64,000 nt of DNA from Stigmatella ashevillena. GTDB lineage: Bacteria > Myxococcota > Myxococcia > Myxococcales > Myxococcaceae. The DNA lies in the NCBI RefSeq assembly GCF_028368975.1, contig NZ_JAQNDM010000002.1:6628425-6692424 (forward strand). Reading direction: 5' to 3'. The translations under genes and the position numbers were made by a program. Below, in pieces: positions 37,513-46,800 of this stretch (position 1 is the first letter of the stretch; each line of letters opens with the position of its first letter). The notes beneath the pieces are model-generated. The model was given only the letters and a program-made list of their open reading frames with translations, was not told the origin of the DNA and ran no database searches.

Positions 37513-39863
37513 TTGTCCAGGTTCGTCACCCCATCGAAGGGGTGGGGGGGAGACGCTTCAAACATGCGGCAGCGCGCCAGCAGCGCGGCAGTGGGTCCGT
37601 CCTCCGGATCCTGCGCGAGCCGCGCCTCCAGCACGGCCGCTGCTTGCGTGAAACTCGCCTGACGGTACAGCGCGAGCGCCTCGTGGTAGCGCGCCACCGT
37701 CTCGCGGGTATGGGCCGGCAGCTCGCCCTTGAGCGCCAGCAGCTCGTACACCGTCACGGCTTCCGTCTTGCCTGCGACGCGCACGTTGTCCAACTCCCGC
37801 ACTTCGATGGCGTCCTGGGCCCTCGCATAGGTATTCGGGCCGATCATGATGAGGGAGCCGTAGGCCTTGTTCGCGCCCTCCAGCCGCGCCGCGAGGTTCA
37901 TTCCATCTCCGATGGCGGTGTAGTCGAAGAGCTGCTCGCTGCCGAAGTTGCCCACGAAGAGCTTCGCGCTGTTGAGGCCGATGCGCGTGTAGACATCGGG
38001 CAACCCCTGCTGGCGGAAGTCGTTGCGAAGCTGTTCCACCTCTGCCTTCACCTTCAAGGCCCCACGGCAGGCGCGCACCGCGTGGTCCGTGTGGTTGATG
38101 GGCGCGCCGAACAGGCAGACCACCGCGTCGCCAATGTACTTGTCCAGGCATCCGCCTTCGTGCAGCAGGGACGAGCTCACCCGCGTCAGGTACATGTTGA
38201 GCACGCGGACCAGCTCGCGAGGATCGTCCCGGAAGCGCTCGGAGAAGGTGGAGAAGCCGCGGATGTCGCTGAAGAACGCGGTGATTTCTCGCGCCTCGCC
38301 ATCCAGGCGCGGGAGCTGGTTCTCCTCGATCATCTGCTCGATGAGCTTCGGCTCCATGTATCGGCTGAACGCCTGCCGGATGAACGCGGCCTCGCGGTTG
38401 GCGGAGAGGTGGTTGGAGGCCACCGCCCCCAAGCTGGCCAGAAGTCCCGTCACCGCGGGCAGTGCGATCAGCAGATGGACCCGGCCCAGGAGCAGCGAGG
38501 CGCCCAGCACCAGGAAGACGCCCGGTATCAGCGCCAGCAGCCAGGCCAGCTCCAGCGCCGGCCAGCGCAGCGTTATGAGCACCACGGTCGAGGTCAGGGC
38601 CAGCCCCAGGCTGAACAGCAGGCTCACCCAGAGGGGGGCCTGGGTGATGAAGCGGCCTGTGAGCAGGTTGTCGAGCACCGCCACCTGCTTGCTCATGCCG
38701 GGCACTGCCGCCCCGAACGGCGTCGTCTTCGTGTCCCCCACGCCCAGAGCCGCGCCGCCGATGACCACCACCTTGCCGCGGAACAGGTCCGCTGACAGCC
38801 CCGTGGGTTTGGCCTCGCGCCGCAGCGCCCAGGCATCCAGCACGGCGATGAGGGGGATGACGTGGTAGCGCTCGTACAGCGTGCCGCCATAGTCGATCTC
38901 CGCGCTGCCGTCCGGATTCACCGCCAGCTCGCGAGAGCCCAGGCGCAGCGTTAGGCCAGAGAACTCCAGCTTCGTCGCGCCGAAGAGATCCGCCGCCAGC
39001 GCCACCGGGAGCGTGACATAGGCGTTCGCCCCATCCGTATAGGCAAAGCGCGTGCGCCGCATGCTCCCGTCCGGATCTGGCTCCACCTCCACCAGTCCGA
39101 AGCCATCCACCTCTGGGAGCAGGGGCGCGATGGGGAGGACGATGTGGTGTTCAAGGTGGTGTGGCAGATCCAGACCCGGTGCAGGCTCGGACTCCAGTCT
39201 TGTCAGCGCACGGCCGTCCGTCGTGACAGGGAACGCGAGCGCTTGCGCCGCCTCCAGCGGACCCGGGGGAGGTTGGACCTCATCCTCCTCCACCTCCTCG
39301 AATTCGTCGGTGGGAGCCGCTTCGGCAGGGAAAGGGGGAGGCTGTGGGGAAGCGGGGGCAGGAAGCCGCTGCACGGGCTCTACTTGCTGCAACGGCGCGG
39401 CGAACGGGTGGCTGGAGACGCCCAGGTAGAAGGGCAGCCCCGTGTCCCGCAGCGCCGAGGCGAAGGCCTGATCCGCGCTGGCGTCTGTGTCCGGCTCATC
39501 CATCACCGCGTCGAACAGCACGGCCCGCGCGCCGCTGGCCGCAAGCTCCTCGGTCACGCGGGCCCAGAGGCTGCGCGTCCACGGGTAGTTGCCGAAGTTG
39601 CGCGCGTAGGTGCGGTTGGCGCGGACCCCATCGAGGGTGGATTGATCGATGGCCACCACGACGATGTCTTTGGACAGGCCCGGTGTGCGGGTGAAGGTGG
39701 TGAGCGCGCTGTCGTACATCTGGCGCTCCATGCTGGGCATCCACAGCCACCCCAGGTGCCAGCAGGCCGCGGCCAACGCCGTGGACAGCAGCGCCAGTCC
39801 CACCATCTGCGCGCGGTGATTGCGCAGGCGCGCCTTCAGGTGCCTCCGTGTGTTACTCACCAT
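37509..39863 (-). CDS. CHASE2-domain adenylate/guanylate cyclase
   Basis: A 784-residue membrane receptor cyclase. An N-terminal helix (about 20-41) precedes a large extracytoplasmic CHASE2 sensor domain of about 340 residues, interrupted by a Pro/Glu-rich acidic loop (about 170-205). Three helices follow, then the class III cyclase domain with FFSDIRGFS (metal Asp) and KYIGDAVVCLFG, and a late TPR-like helix. It makes cAMP or cGMP when a periplasmic signal acts. The SH3 and M48 genes are translationally coupled downstream, which points to cell-envelope sensing. Start ATG at 39863; the AraC gene lies divergently. Confidence 0.9.
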   Translation of the reverse strand: MVSNTRRHLKARLRNHRAQMVGLALLSTALAAACWHLGWLWMPSMERQMYDSALTTFTRTPGLSKDIVVVAIDQSTLDGVRANRTYARNFGNYPWTRSLWARVTEELAASGARAVLFDAVMDEPDTDASADQAFASALRDTGLPFYLGVSSHPFAAPLQQVEPVQRLPAPASPQPPPFPAEAAPTDEFEEVEEDEVQPPPGPLEAAQALAFPVTTDGRALTRLESEPAPGLDLPHHLEHHIVLPIAPLLPEVDGFGLVEVEPDPDGSMRRTRFAYTDGANAYVTLPVALAADLFGATKLEFSGLTLRLGSRELAVNPDGSAEIDYGGTLYERYHVIPLIAVLDAWALRREAKPTGLSADLFRGKVVVIGGAALGVGDTKTTPFGAAVPGMSKQVAVLDNLLTGRFITQAPLWVSLLFSLGLALTSTVVLITLRWPALELAWLLALIPGVFLVLGASLLLGRVHLLIALPAVTGLLASLGAVASNHLSANREAAFIRQAFSRYMEPKLIEQMIEENQLPRLDGEAREITAFFSDIRGFSTFSERFRDDPRELVRVLNMYLTRVSSSLLHEGGCLDKYIGDAVVCLFGAPINHTDHAVRACRGALKVKAEVEQLRNDFRQQGLPDVYTRIGLNSAKLFVGNFGSEQLFDYTAIGDGMNLAARLEGANKAYGSLIMIGPNTYARAQDAIEVRELDNVRVAGKTEAVTVYELLALKGELPAHTRETVARYHEALALYRQASFTQAAAVLEARLAQDPEDGPTAALLARCRMFEASPPHPFDGVTNLDK

Positions 39864-40103
39864 GCCACTGCGACCCTCGTGGCTACACTCTATGCCAACC
39901 CCGGGGCCTTGCCTCCCTCTTGGGAGAGCAGGGGAGCAAGTTTCTTCAAGACCTCCGCGGCCCCCTCTCCTACGCTGGAGGCGTCCAGTCCGGGAGCCCC
40001 TGTCTTGAGGTCGCCATCCCCTTCACGCTCCGTCTTGCCGCAGGGCGCCATCGCCGCGCACGCTCCACCTGTTGACGGGGGGCTGGGGCCCAAGGAGGAG
40101 TGC

Positions 40104-40937
40104 GTGCTCTGGTGCCCCGAGGAGCTCGGAGGGCTGGAGCTGCTCAAGGCCACGTACATCACCCATGCCTTCGCGCCTCACAGCCATGAGGGGTTCGCGA
40201 TAGGCGTCATCGAACGGGGGGTGGAGGCATTCCGTCACCGAGGGCAGATGCAGTACGCCCCGGCGGGCCGCGTCGTCCTGGTGAACCCGGGAGAGGTTCA
40301 CACCGGGCATGGCCCCGAGGAGGGCGGTTGGACATACCGGATGCTCTACCCGGAGCCCCGGCTGCTGGAAGAGGCCGCCATCGAGCTGACGGGCGACTCC
40401 TGGGGCGTTCCCTTCTTTCCTGTGCCCGTGGTGGATGATCCTGAGGCCGCCGCGCTCATTCGTGCCTTGCATGCTTCCCTGGAGCAGCCCACTTCGGCCC
40501 TGGAGCGCCAGTCCCGGTTGCTCTCCGCCCTGGTGCTGCTCGTGGCCCGGCATGCGGCGCCTCATCCTGGCATGAGGCCCATGGGGACCGAGCATGAGGC
40601 GGTGCGCCGTGCCCGCGACTTCCTGGAGGCCCATCCAGGCGAGAACATCACCCTGGAGCAGCTCTCGCGCCACGCGGGCCTCAGCGTCTTTCACCTCGTC
40701 CGGGTGTTCCGCCGGAAGCTGGGCTTGCCGCCCCATGCGTATCAGATCGAGTTGCGGGTGCGCCGTGCCCGGGAGCTGCTGCGGCAAGGGCTGCCTCCGG
40801 GCCACGTGGCCGCCACGTTGGGCTTCAGTGATCAGAGCCACCTCACGCGCGAGTTCAAACGCCGCGTCGGGCTGACGCCGAGCCGCTACGCCGCCAGCAC
40901 AAGATCCTTCAAGACGGGACGCCTCTCCGCTCCTTAG
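40104..40937 (+). CDS. AraC-family transcription regulator
   Basis: A 277-residue regulator. The N-terminal cupin-like ligand domain (about 10-140) contains THAFAPHSHEGFAIG and a VNPGEVHTGH stretch; the C-terminal AraC double helix-turn-helix (about 180-265) contains GENITLEQLSRHAGLSVFH and GFSDQSHLTREFKRRVGLTP. I chose the GTG at 40104, preceded by AAGGAGGAG five bases away; the longer frame upstream is antisense to the cyclase gene. AzlC/AzlD-type genes follow 9 bases downstream, so it likely controls amino-acid export. Confidence 0.85.
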   Translation: MLWCPEELGGLELLKATYITHAFAPHSHEGFAIGVIERGVEAFRHRGQMQYAPAGRVVLVNPGEVHTGHGPEEGGWTYRMLYPEPRLLEEAAIELTGDSWGVPFFPVPVVDDPEAAALIRALHASLEQPTSALERQSRLLSALVLLVARHAAPHPGMRPMGTEHEAVRRARDFLEAHPGENITLEQLSRHAGLSVFHLVRVFRRKLGLPPHAYQIELRVRRARELLRQGLPPGHVAATLGFSDQSHLTREFKRRVGLTPSRYAASTRSFKTGRLSAP

Positions 40938-40946
40938 CTTGGGGGC

Positions 40947-41657
40947 ATGGCTCTTCTGCTGTCGCGTGACTTCGTTCGAGGCTTCCGCACGGTCATTCCC
41001 CTGTGGCTGGGGTTTGTTCCTTTCTCCCTGGCCTACGCGATGACCGCGCGCGGCGCGGGGCTTGGGGTCCTCGAGACGCAACTCCTGAGTGCCCTGGTCT
41101 TCGCGGGCGGTGCCCAGTTCAGCGCGGTGGGCCTCTTCGCGGTGGGAGCCTCGGGCGTGGAGATCGTCCTCACCACGCTCCTGCTCAATGTCCGCCACCT
41201 GCTCTACGGCCTGTCGCTCTCTCAGCGGCTCCTCCTGACAGGGCCAGAGAAATGGGTGGCTGCGCATCTGCTCACGGACGAGGCGTACGGTGTGGTGCTC
41301 GCCGAGCCACACCCCTCCTTCGCCTATCTGATGGGCGCTGGGCTGAGCGTCTTCGTGCCGTGGAATCTGTTCACGCTCGTGGGGGCTCTCCTGGGGCAGG
41401 GCGTGCCAGATCCGGCAGGGCTTGGGGTGGACTTCGTCTTCCCGTTGGCGTTCCTGGCCCTGCTTGCCCCGATGCTGCGCGGAGGGGTGGAAGTCGGGGT
41501 GGCCATGCTGTCCGGGAGCATCGCGGTGGGAGGCTCCCAGGTGCTGCCAGGAGGTGTGGCGCTCCTCCTGGCCGGGGTGGTGGGCAGCTTTGTGGGGGCT
41601 TGCTGCACGGCAGAACGGCCGGAGCGTTCGAATCCCACGGAGCCGGAGGCCTCATGA
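40947..41657 (+). CDS. azlC: AzlC-family amino-acid exporter subunit
   Basis: A 236-residue polytopic protein of the AzlC family, the large subunit of branched-chain amino-acid export systems. The first segment (GFRTVIPLWLGFVPFSLAYA) and the LSALVFAGGAQFSAVG stretch are typical. About six to seven transmembrane helices. Overlaps AzlD by ATGA at 41654. Placed right after an AraC regulator whose effector may be an amino acid. Start at 40947 with TTGGGGGC upstream. Confidence 0.9.
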   Translation: MALLLSRDFVRGFRTVIPLWLGFVPFSLAYAMTARGAGLGVLETQLLSALVFAGGAQFSAVGLFAVGASGVEIVLTTLLLNVRHLLYGLSLSQRLLLTGPEKWVAAHLLTDEAYGVVLAEPHPSFAYLMGAGLSVFVPWNLFTLVGALLGQGVPDPAGLGVDFVFPLAFLALLAPMLRGGVEVGVAMLSGSIAVGGSQVLPGGVALLLAGVVGSFVGACCTAERPERSNPTEPEAS

Positions 41658-41938
41658 ATGCATGGCCCATCATCCTGGGGATGGCCGTGGTCACCTACGT
41701 GCCACGGGTTGCCGGGCTCTGGCTGCGCGCGCGTGTCCCCCCGTTCTGGCAGCGCTTTCTGCGCTTCGTGCCCATTGCTGTCTTCGCCGCCTTGGCCATT
41801 CCCGCACTCCCCGGAGGACGGGGCGAGGCAGAGGTGCGGATCCTCGCGGGGGTGCTGGCCTCGGCGGTGAGCTGGCGCTTTCGCAAACTCTGGCTGGGCA
41901 TCGCTGTCGGCATGGTGGCCTACTGGGGCCTGCGCTGA
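41654..41938 (+). CDS. azlD: AzlD-family amino-acid exporter subunit
   Basis: A 94-residue membrane protein of three to four helices, the small AzlD subunit. MAVVTYVPRVAGLW matches the family. The ATG overlaps the azlC stop (ATGA), so the subunits are made together. With AzlC it should export branched-chain amino acids or related compounds. Confidence 0.9.
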   Translation: MNAWPIILGMAVVTYVPRVAGLWLRARVPPFWQRFLRFVPIAVFAALAIPALPGGRGEAEVRILAGVLASAVSWRFRKLWLGIAVGMVAYWGLR

Positions 41939-42034
41939 GTACGACCCTGGATGTGGGGTTCACAGCTCGGGTATGCCGTTTTGCGGCCCCGTGCGTCCTG
42001 AGTCTGTGGAAGCCGATAGGGAGGCCGTTTCATC

Positions 42035-42589
42035 GTGAAGGGTACCGCCATCCTCGATAAGCCCGGCCGGTCGGCGAGAGCCCTGGCTGTACCGGACTTC
42101 GACGCGCTCCTGGAGGCGGAGCAGGGCGCGCTTTTGCGGCTCGCGCGGCGGCTGGTGTGGGATGGAGAGGAGGCGCGCGACGTGGTGCAGGCGGCGTTGG
42201 TGGACGCCTACGAGAAGCGCCACGCGCTGAGGGACGCGAAGGCAGGGCCCGCTTGGCTGCGGCGCATCTTGGTGTCGCGGGCCGTGAGCCACCTGCGGCG
42301 GCGGCGCGTCTGGAGGACGATCCGCGAGGCGTTGGACTTTGGAGGCGAGCGGGAACCCTCGCCAGAGGAGCACTTCGCCGGTGCTGAGCGCTGGAGGGCT
42401 CTGGGACGCTCCGTGAGGGCGCTCCCCGCGCAGCAGGCCACCGCCTTCAGCCTGCGCTACCTGGAGGGGCTGGACCTGGATGCCGTCGCGGAGGCCATGG
42501 GCATCGGCCGGGGCACCGTCCGCATTCACCTGTACCGAGCCCTCAAGAAGCTCAAGGCCGTGGAGGCCCTCGAAGGAGACACGCCATGA
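42035..42589 (+). CDS. ECF sigma factor, CnrH-like position
   Basis: A 184-residue ECF sigma factor with region 2 (ARDVVQAALVDAYEKRHALRD) and region 4 (LDAVAEAMGIGRGTVRIHLYRALKKL). It starts at a GTG at 42035 with GGGAGG about 13 bases upstream. The next gene overlaps by ATGA and has anti-sigma features, and a third overlaps it with a Spy-like periplasmic protein. This order matches sigma/anti-sigma/sensor sets such as CnrHYX of Cupriavidus. Control by envelope or metal stress is inference. Confidence 0.9.
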   Translation: MKGTAILDKPGRSARALAVPDFDALLEAEQGALLRLARRLVWDGEEARDVVQAALVDAYEKRHALRDAKAGPAWLRRILVSRAVSHLRRRRVWRTIREALDFGGEREPSPEEHFAGAERWRALGRSVRALPAQQATAFSLRYLEGLDLDAVAEAMGIGRGTVRIHLYRALKKLKAVEALEGDTP

Positions 42590-43200
42590 GATGCCACGAT
42601 GCGGCCAACGCGCTTCTCGACGCGCACCCACCCTGGCCTCCCGCGCTGCGGACCCACCTGGAGGGCTGTGAGGCCTGTCGGCTCCTGGCCACCCTCCACG
42701 CGTCCGCCTCTGCGCTGCGCCCTCCCGAGCCTCCGCCCGTCACCCCCATTGCACGCGAGGACGTGCTGCGCGAGGTGCGTCGCCGTGGGAAGCGCCGCCG
42801 CGCCGCCGTGGGCGTGGCGGTCTGTCTCTTCGTGGGGGCCCTGGTGCTGGCGTCGAGGCCTGCGGCACCCCCGGCGGCGGGGTCCTCTTTTGCAGAGGCC
42901 GAAGTGGCTGTCCCAGCGCCAGGACCTTGGACGGAACTGGGCCTCAGCCGGGAAGGCCTGTCTGGGGGCGTCGACGAGGATGCCATCGCCCGGGCCGTCC
43001 GCGTCGAGCGCGGCTCGCTGGCAGCGCTCGTCACCGAGGTGCGCGGCTACGCGCGCCGTGAGGTGGTGGTTCACGACGACACGTATCGGCCTTTTGGGAT
43101 GCTGGCCGCATGGCTGCGTCCCCCAGATTCCCGCGCGCTGGAAACCCCGCCGTTCCGAACGGCGGTCATCCCCATCAGTCCACAGGAGTTGATGCCATGA
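42586..43200 (+). CDS. Zinc-finger-like anti-sigma factor
   Basis: A 204-residue protein. The first 35 residues hold Cys3, His4 and a HLEGCEAC motif (H-x3-C-x2-C), the zinc-binding anti-sigma (ZAS) pattern. One membrane helix follows (about 72-90, AAVGVAVCLFVGALVLAS), then a periplasmic domain of about 110 residues. It overlaps the sigma-factor stop by ATGA and its own stop overlaps the next start by ATGA. It should hold the sigma factor inactive at the membrane until the periplasmic part is triggered. Confidence 0.8.
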   Translation: MRCHDAANALLDAHPPWPPALRTHLEGCEACRLLATLHASASALRPPEPPPVTPIAREDVLREVRRRGKRRRAAVGVAVCLFVGALVLASRPAAPPAAGSSFAEAEVAVPAPGPWTELGLSREGLSGGVDEDAIARAVRVERGSLAALVTEVRGYARREVVVHDDTYRPFGMLAAWLRPPDSRALETPPFRTAVIPISPQELMP

Positions 43201-43772
43201 CGACACACCGCTCGAAGTTGCTGACAGCCGTTCTGGTCCCATTGCTGCTGGCGGCGCCTGCGCTGGCACAGCAGGAAGAGTCTCTTGTCATCCAGCGCGG
43301 AGGGCCTGGACTCACCACCGTCCAGATGGGCCCGGGCCCGGGGCCTGGGGCGCCTCCACTGGGTCCGCTGCCCGCCGCCGCGCATGGAATCCCGCCACAC
43401 GTGGTGGAGAAGCTCGGCGTGCCACGTGACACGGCGGCGAAGATCCAGGCGCTCACCTTCGATGCCAACGAAGCCCTCATCCCCTTGGAGGCGGATCTGA
43501 AGCGGGCCCAGCTCCAGCTGGAGCGGCTGCTGAGCGCGGAGTCCCCGGACGAGGGCGGCATTCTCAAGCAGGTCGAAGAGGTAGGCCGCGCGGAGACGGC
43601 GGTGCGCCGCAACCGTCTGGGGTTGATGGTCCGCATCAAGAAGCTGCTGGGGCCAGAGCTTTGGAGGAAGCTGGAGGTGGAGATGGGCCCCGTGCGCGTG
43701 CACAAGCGCATCGAGATTCGCAAGGGGCTCCCGGATGACGAGGAGTTGGGCCCCCCTGCGCGCAGGCCCTAG
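43197..43772 (+). CDS. Spy/CnrX-like periplasmic stress sensor
   Basis: A 191-residue exported protein. The signal peptide ends at ALAQ (about residue 25). A Gly/Pro-rich linker leads to long helices (AAKIQALTFDANEALIPLEADLKRAQLQLERLL and AETAVRRNRLGLMVRIKKLLGPELW) that match the heavy-metal-resistance/Spy fold of CnrX and ZraP. Overlaps the anti-sigma stop (ATGA). It is a likely periplasmic sensor or chaperone for the sigma/anti-sigma pair. No clear metal ligand cluster can be assigned by eye. Confidence 0.75.
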   Translation: MTTHRSKLLTAVLVPLLLAAPALAQQEESLVIQRGGPGLTTVQMGPGPGPGAPPLGPLPAAAHGIPPHVVEKLGVPRDTAAKIQALTFDANEALIPLEADLKRAQLQLERLLSAESPDEGGILKQVEEVGRAETAVRRNRLGLMVRIKKLLGPELWRKLEVEMGPVRVHKRIEIRKGLPDDEELGPPARRP

Positions 43773-43813
43773 CGGCTCCGTGGAATGGGTGGCGAGACCA
43801 GGCGAGGGATGCC

Positions 43814-43857
43814 CGCCGGGCGGTCGGTGCGTGCACCTGCACGGACCGCCCGGCGGA
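43814..43857. terminator. Strong 13-bp hairpin between convergent genes
   Basis: CCGCCGGGCGGTC (43814-43826) and GACCGCCCGGCGG (43845-43857) are perfect inverted copies with an 18-base loop, placed between converging genes. A good bidirectional terminator candidate, without a T tract. Confidence 0.6.
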
Positions 43858-43861
43858 GGCC

Positions 43862-46800
43862 TCAGTGCGGCACCGAGTTGTACAGGGTGGTCACTTCGCT
43901 GTCGTTGAGGGCGCGGCCGAAGGCCTGCACCTCATCGATCGACCCGGCCCAGTAGTCGGTGTTGTTGCCGGCGTACTTCGCGCGCCCGAGCGACAGCGGC
44001 CCGGTGCTCACCGTCACCGCACCCGCTGGTGTGGCCGCCACCCGTTGGCCGTCGACGTACAGCCGCAGTTCTCCGCCGGCCCGGACGCCGACGAGGTGGT
44101 ACCAGCGGCTGAGTTGCGGCGTCACCACGTACCGGGCGCGGTGCCCGCCGGGCGTGCTGAACGCGAACGCGCCCTGCCCGTACTGCAAGTAGAACGGGTT
44201 CTCCGTTTGACGGCCGTCCTGGCTGACCGCCGAGGCGTAGTTGCCCGGCAGCTTGTCGAGCGTCACCCACGCCGAGACCGAGTAGTCGCCTCGGGTGTCC
44301 AGCACTGGGCTTGCGGTGTCGGCGAAGTCGCCGTTCCCGTCGAAGTGCAGCGCCTGCCCGCGGATCCCCGCCGTCCAGTTCGTATTCCCGTACAGCGTCA
44401 CGTCGCTGCTCCCGCCGGTGTCGTGGCCCACCGTGCCACTGCCTTCGTCGAGCGGCCAGCTCCCTTGGCCAGGGTACGTCGCGTCCTCGCCCGCCGTGGC
44501 GCCCGCGGCAATCACCCGCAGGTTGATCTCGCGCACCGGCACCGGGTCAACCTTCAGCACCCGCCGGTCGTAGGTGTAGAGGCCGTTGAGCTCGTTCTCC
44601 AGGTCGGTGACCTGGGTGTAGACCGAGCCGGACAGCTCCGCCCCGGCGGCGGCCAGGTAGAAGGTCTGGGTGTTCGAGACGTACTTCGCGGTCAGCGCTG
44701 CCTTGTCCGCCACACCGCTGTAGATGACCGTCGGTGCGCCCGGCCACAGGTGGCCCGGCGTGCGCAGGGTGAACCCGCCGTGCTCGCCATCCATCGCCGC
44801 GCGCGTGGCGTCCGGGTAGGCCGGGTCGTTGTTGCCGTAGTCGTGGTGGTCGATGATGTCACCCTTGCCGGAGTCGCCCTTGGAGTCGCAGCAGTTCACG
44901 CCGCTGTGCGCGTTGACCCACCGCGAGGGGTCGGCTGCCTTGACCTGCCCGGCGATCTGGCCAGTCGCCTCCCGGTTCCACTCGCCCCAGCCCTCGTTGA
45001 AGACCACCCAGCCCACGATGGACGGCGAGTTGTGCAACTGCTCCATCATCCGGAAGCCCTCCGCGAGGAACCCCTGCTGTCCTTGCGTGTTCGTGAAGCT
45101 GCCGGAGACGAAGTCCTGCCACACCAGCAGGCCGATCTGGTCCGCGTGGTGGTACCAGCGCGCCGGCTCCACCTTGATGTGCTTGCGGATGGCATTGAAC
45201 CCGAGGTCTTTCTGCACCTGAATGTCCCAGCGCAGGGCCGCATCGCTGGGCGCGGTGTAAAGCCCGTCGGGCCAGAACCCCTGATCCAGCATGGCGAGGG
45301 AGAAGATCGGCTTGCCGTTGAGCACCAGCTTCGGGAAGCCGCCGACGTCCTGGATCGCCACCGACCGCATTCCGAAGTAGCTGCCGACGGTGTCGGTGTT
45401 CTGTCCTTCCGTCAGGGTGACGTCGAGGCCGTAGAGGTACGGATCGTCCGGAGTCCACAGGTGCGGCTGCGGCACCTGCAGCGTGAGCTGGGTGTTGGCC
45501 GGGCCGGTGACGGTGCCGACCACCTGTCCGCTGGCGTCGCGGGCCACGGCGGTGACGCTGGCGCTGGATGACGCCGACGCGGAACGGGCTTCGACGGTGA
45601 GCGTGCCCGCCTGGATGCTCGGCGTGCTCACGATACTGTCGATCGCCACACTGGGGACGGGCTCCAGCCAGACGGTCTGCCAGATGCCCGAGGACTGCGT
45701 GTAGACGATGCCGCCCGGCCGACGCGACTGCTTGCCGATCGGCTGGTTGGGGCCGGTGGTGTCGGTGACCGCGACGATGATCTCCTGCTCACCCGCGCCG
45801 CTCAGGGCGCTGGTGATGTCAGCGCTGAAGGCCGTGTAGCCGCCGGTGTGCTCGGCGACCAGCTGGCCGTTGACCCACACCCGAGCGCGGTAGTCCACCG
45901 CGCCGAAGTTCAGCCGGAGCCGCTGCCCGGTGCCGATCTGCCACGCCTCGGGCACGGTGACGAGCTTGCGGTAGAACATGTGGTCTTCGTGGCGCTCCAG
46001 CCCGGACAGCTGGGACTCCACCGGGAACGGGACGATGATCCGCTCCGGCAGCGTCCGGCCGAACACCGGTTGTTGCTCTGCGGTCGCGCTGGAGAACTCC
46101 CACGGGCCGTTGAGGTTGAGCCACCGGCTGCGGACCTGCTGAGGCCGCGGGTACTCGGGCAGGGGGTGGTTCGGGTCGACCTGGTCGCCCCACTCGGTGC
46201 GCAGCCGATGGGTCGACGCGTTGCTGGCGTCTCGAATGAGCTGCGGTACCGTTGAACCGCCCACCGCCAGACCGCCCGCGCCGTCGTAGGAGACGCGGAC
46301 GCGCTGGCCGCGCTGGACTGGCTTGGACAGGGTGACCCTCACGAGGGACGGATCGTTGGAGTCGACTGCGGCCGAGGCCTGCGGCATGGCGGTGGTGTCG
46401 GCCTCGACCACCAGGTGCGGCATCAGATCGCCGAGCGCGGTGACCGGCCCGGTGAAGTCGAGCGTCAGCCGGAGGCCATCCTCGGCGACGGAGAAGTTGG
46501 CCGGGTAGACCTCGAAGTCGGCCGGCGGGGTGAACGCCGTGATCGGCACGATTTGCTTGCCGAGGGTGGCGCTCGACCACCGCAGGTACATGTTCGCGCC
46601 GCCGACGTCCTGGAACATCTCCAGCCGGAAGTCGTGGGTCTCGCCTGCGACGAGGTGCACCGGTGCGCTTTGTTGCTCAATGTCCCAATCGCCGACCCAG
46701 TGATCAATCACCGGTGCGCCATCGAGGAGCATCCGGAAGCCATTGTCGCCGATCGCGAAGAACGTGTAGTCGCCAGTCTCCGGCGCGGTGAGACGGCCCG

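Noticed and set aside
43865-45571. 568-codon plus-strand frame across the GH2 gene
   Set aside because: Antisense to a multidomain lipoprotein; composition is repetitive Arg/Val/Ala.
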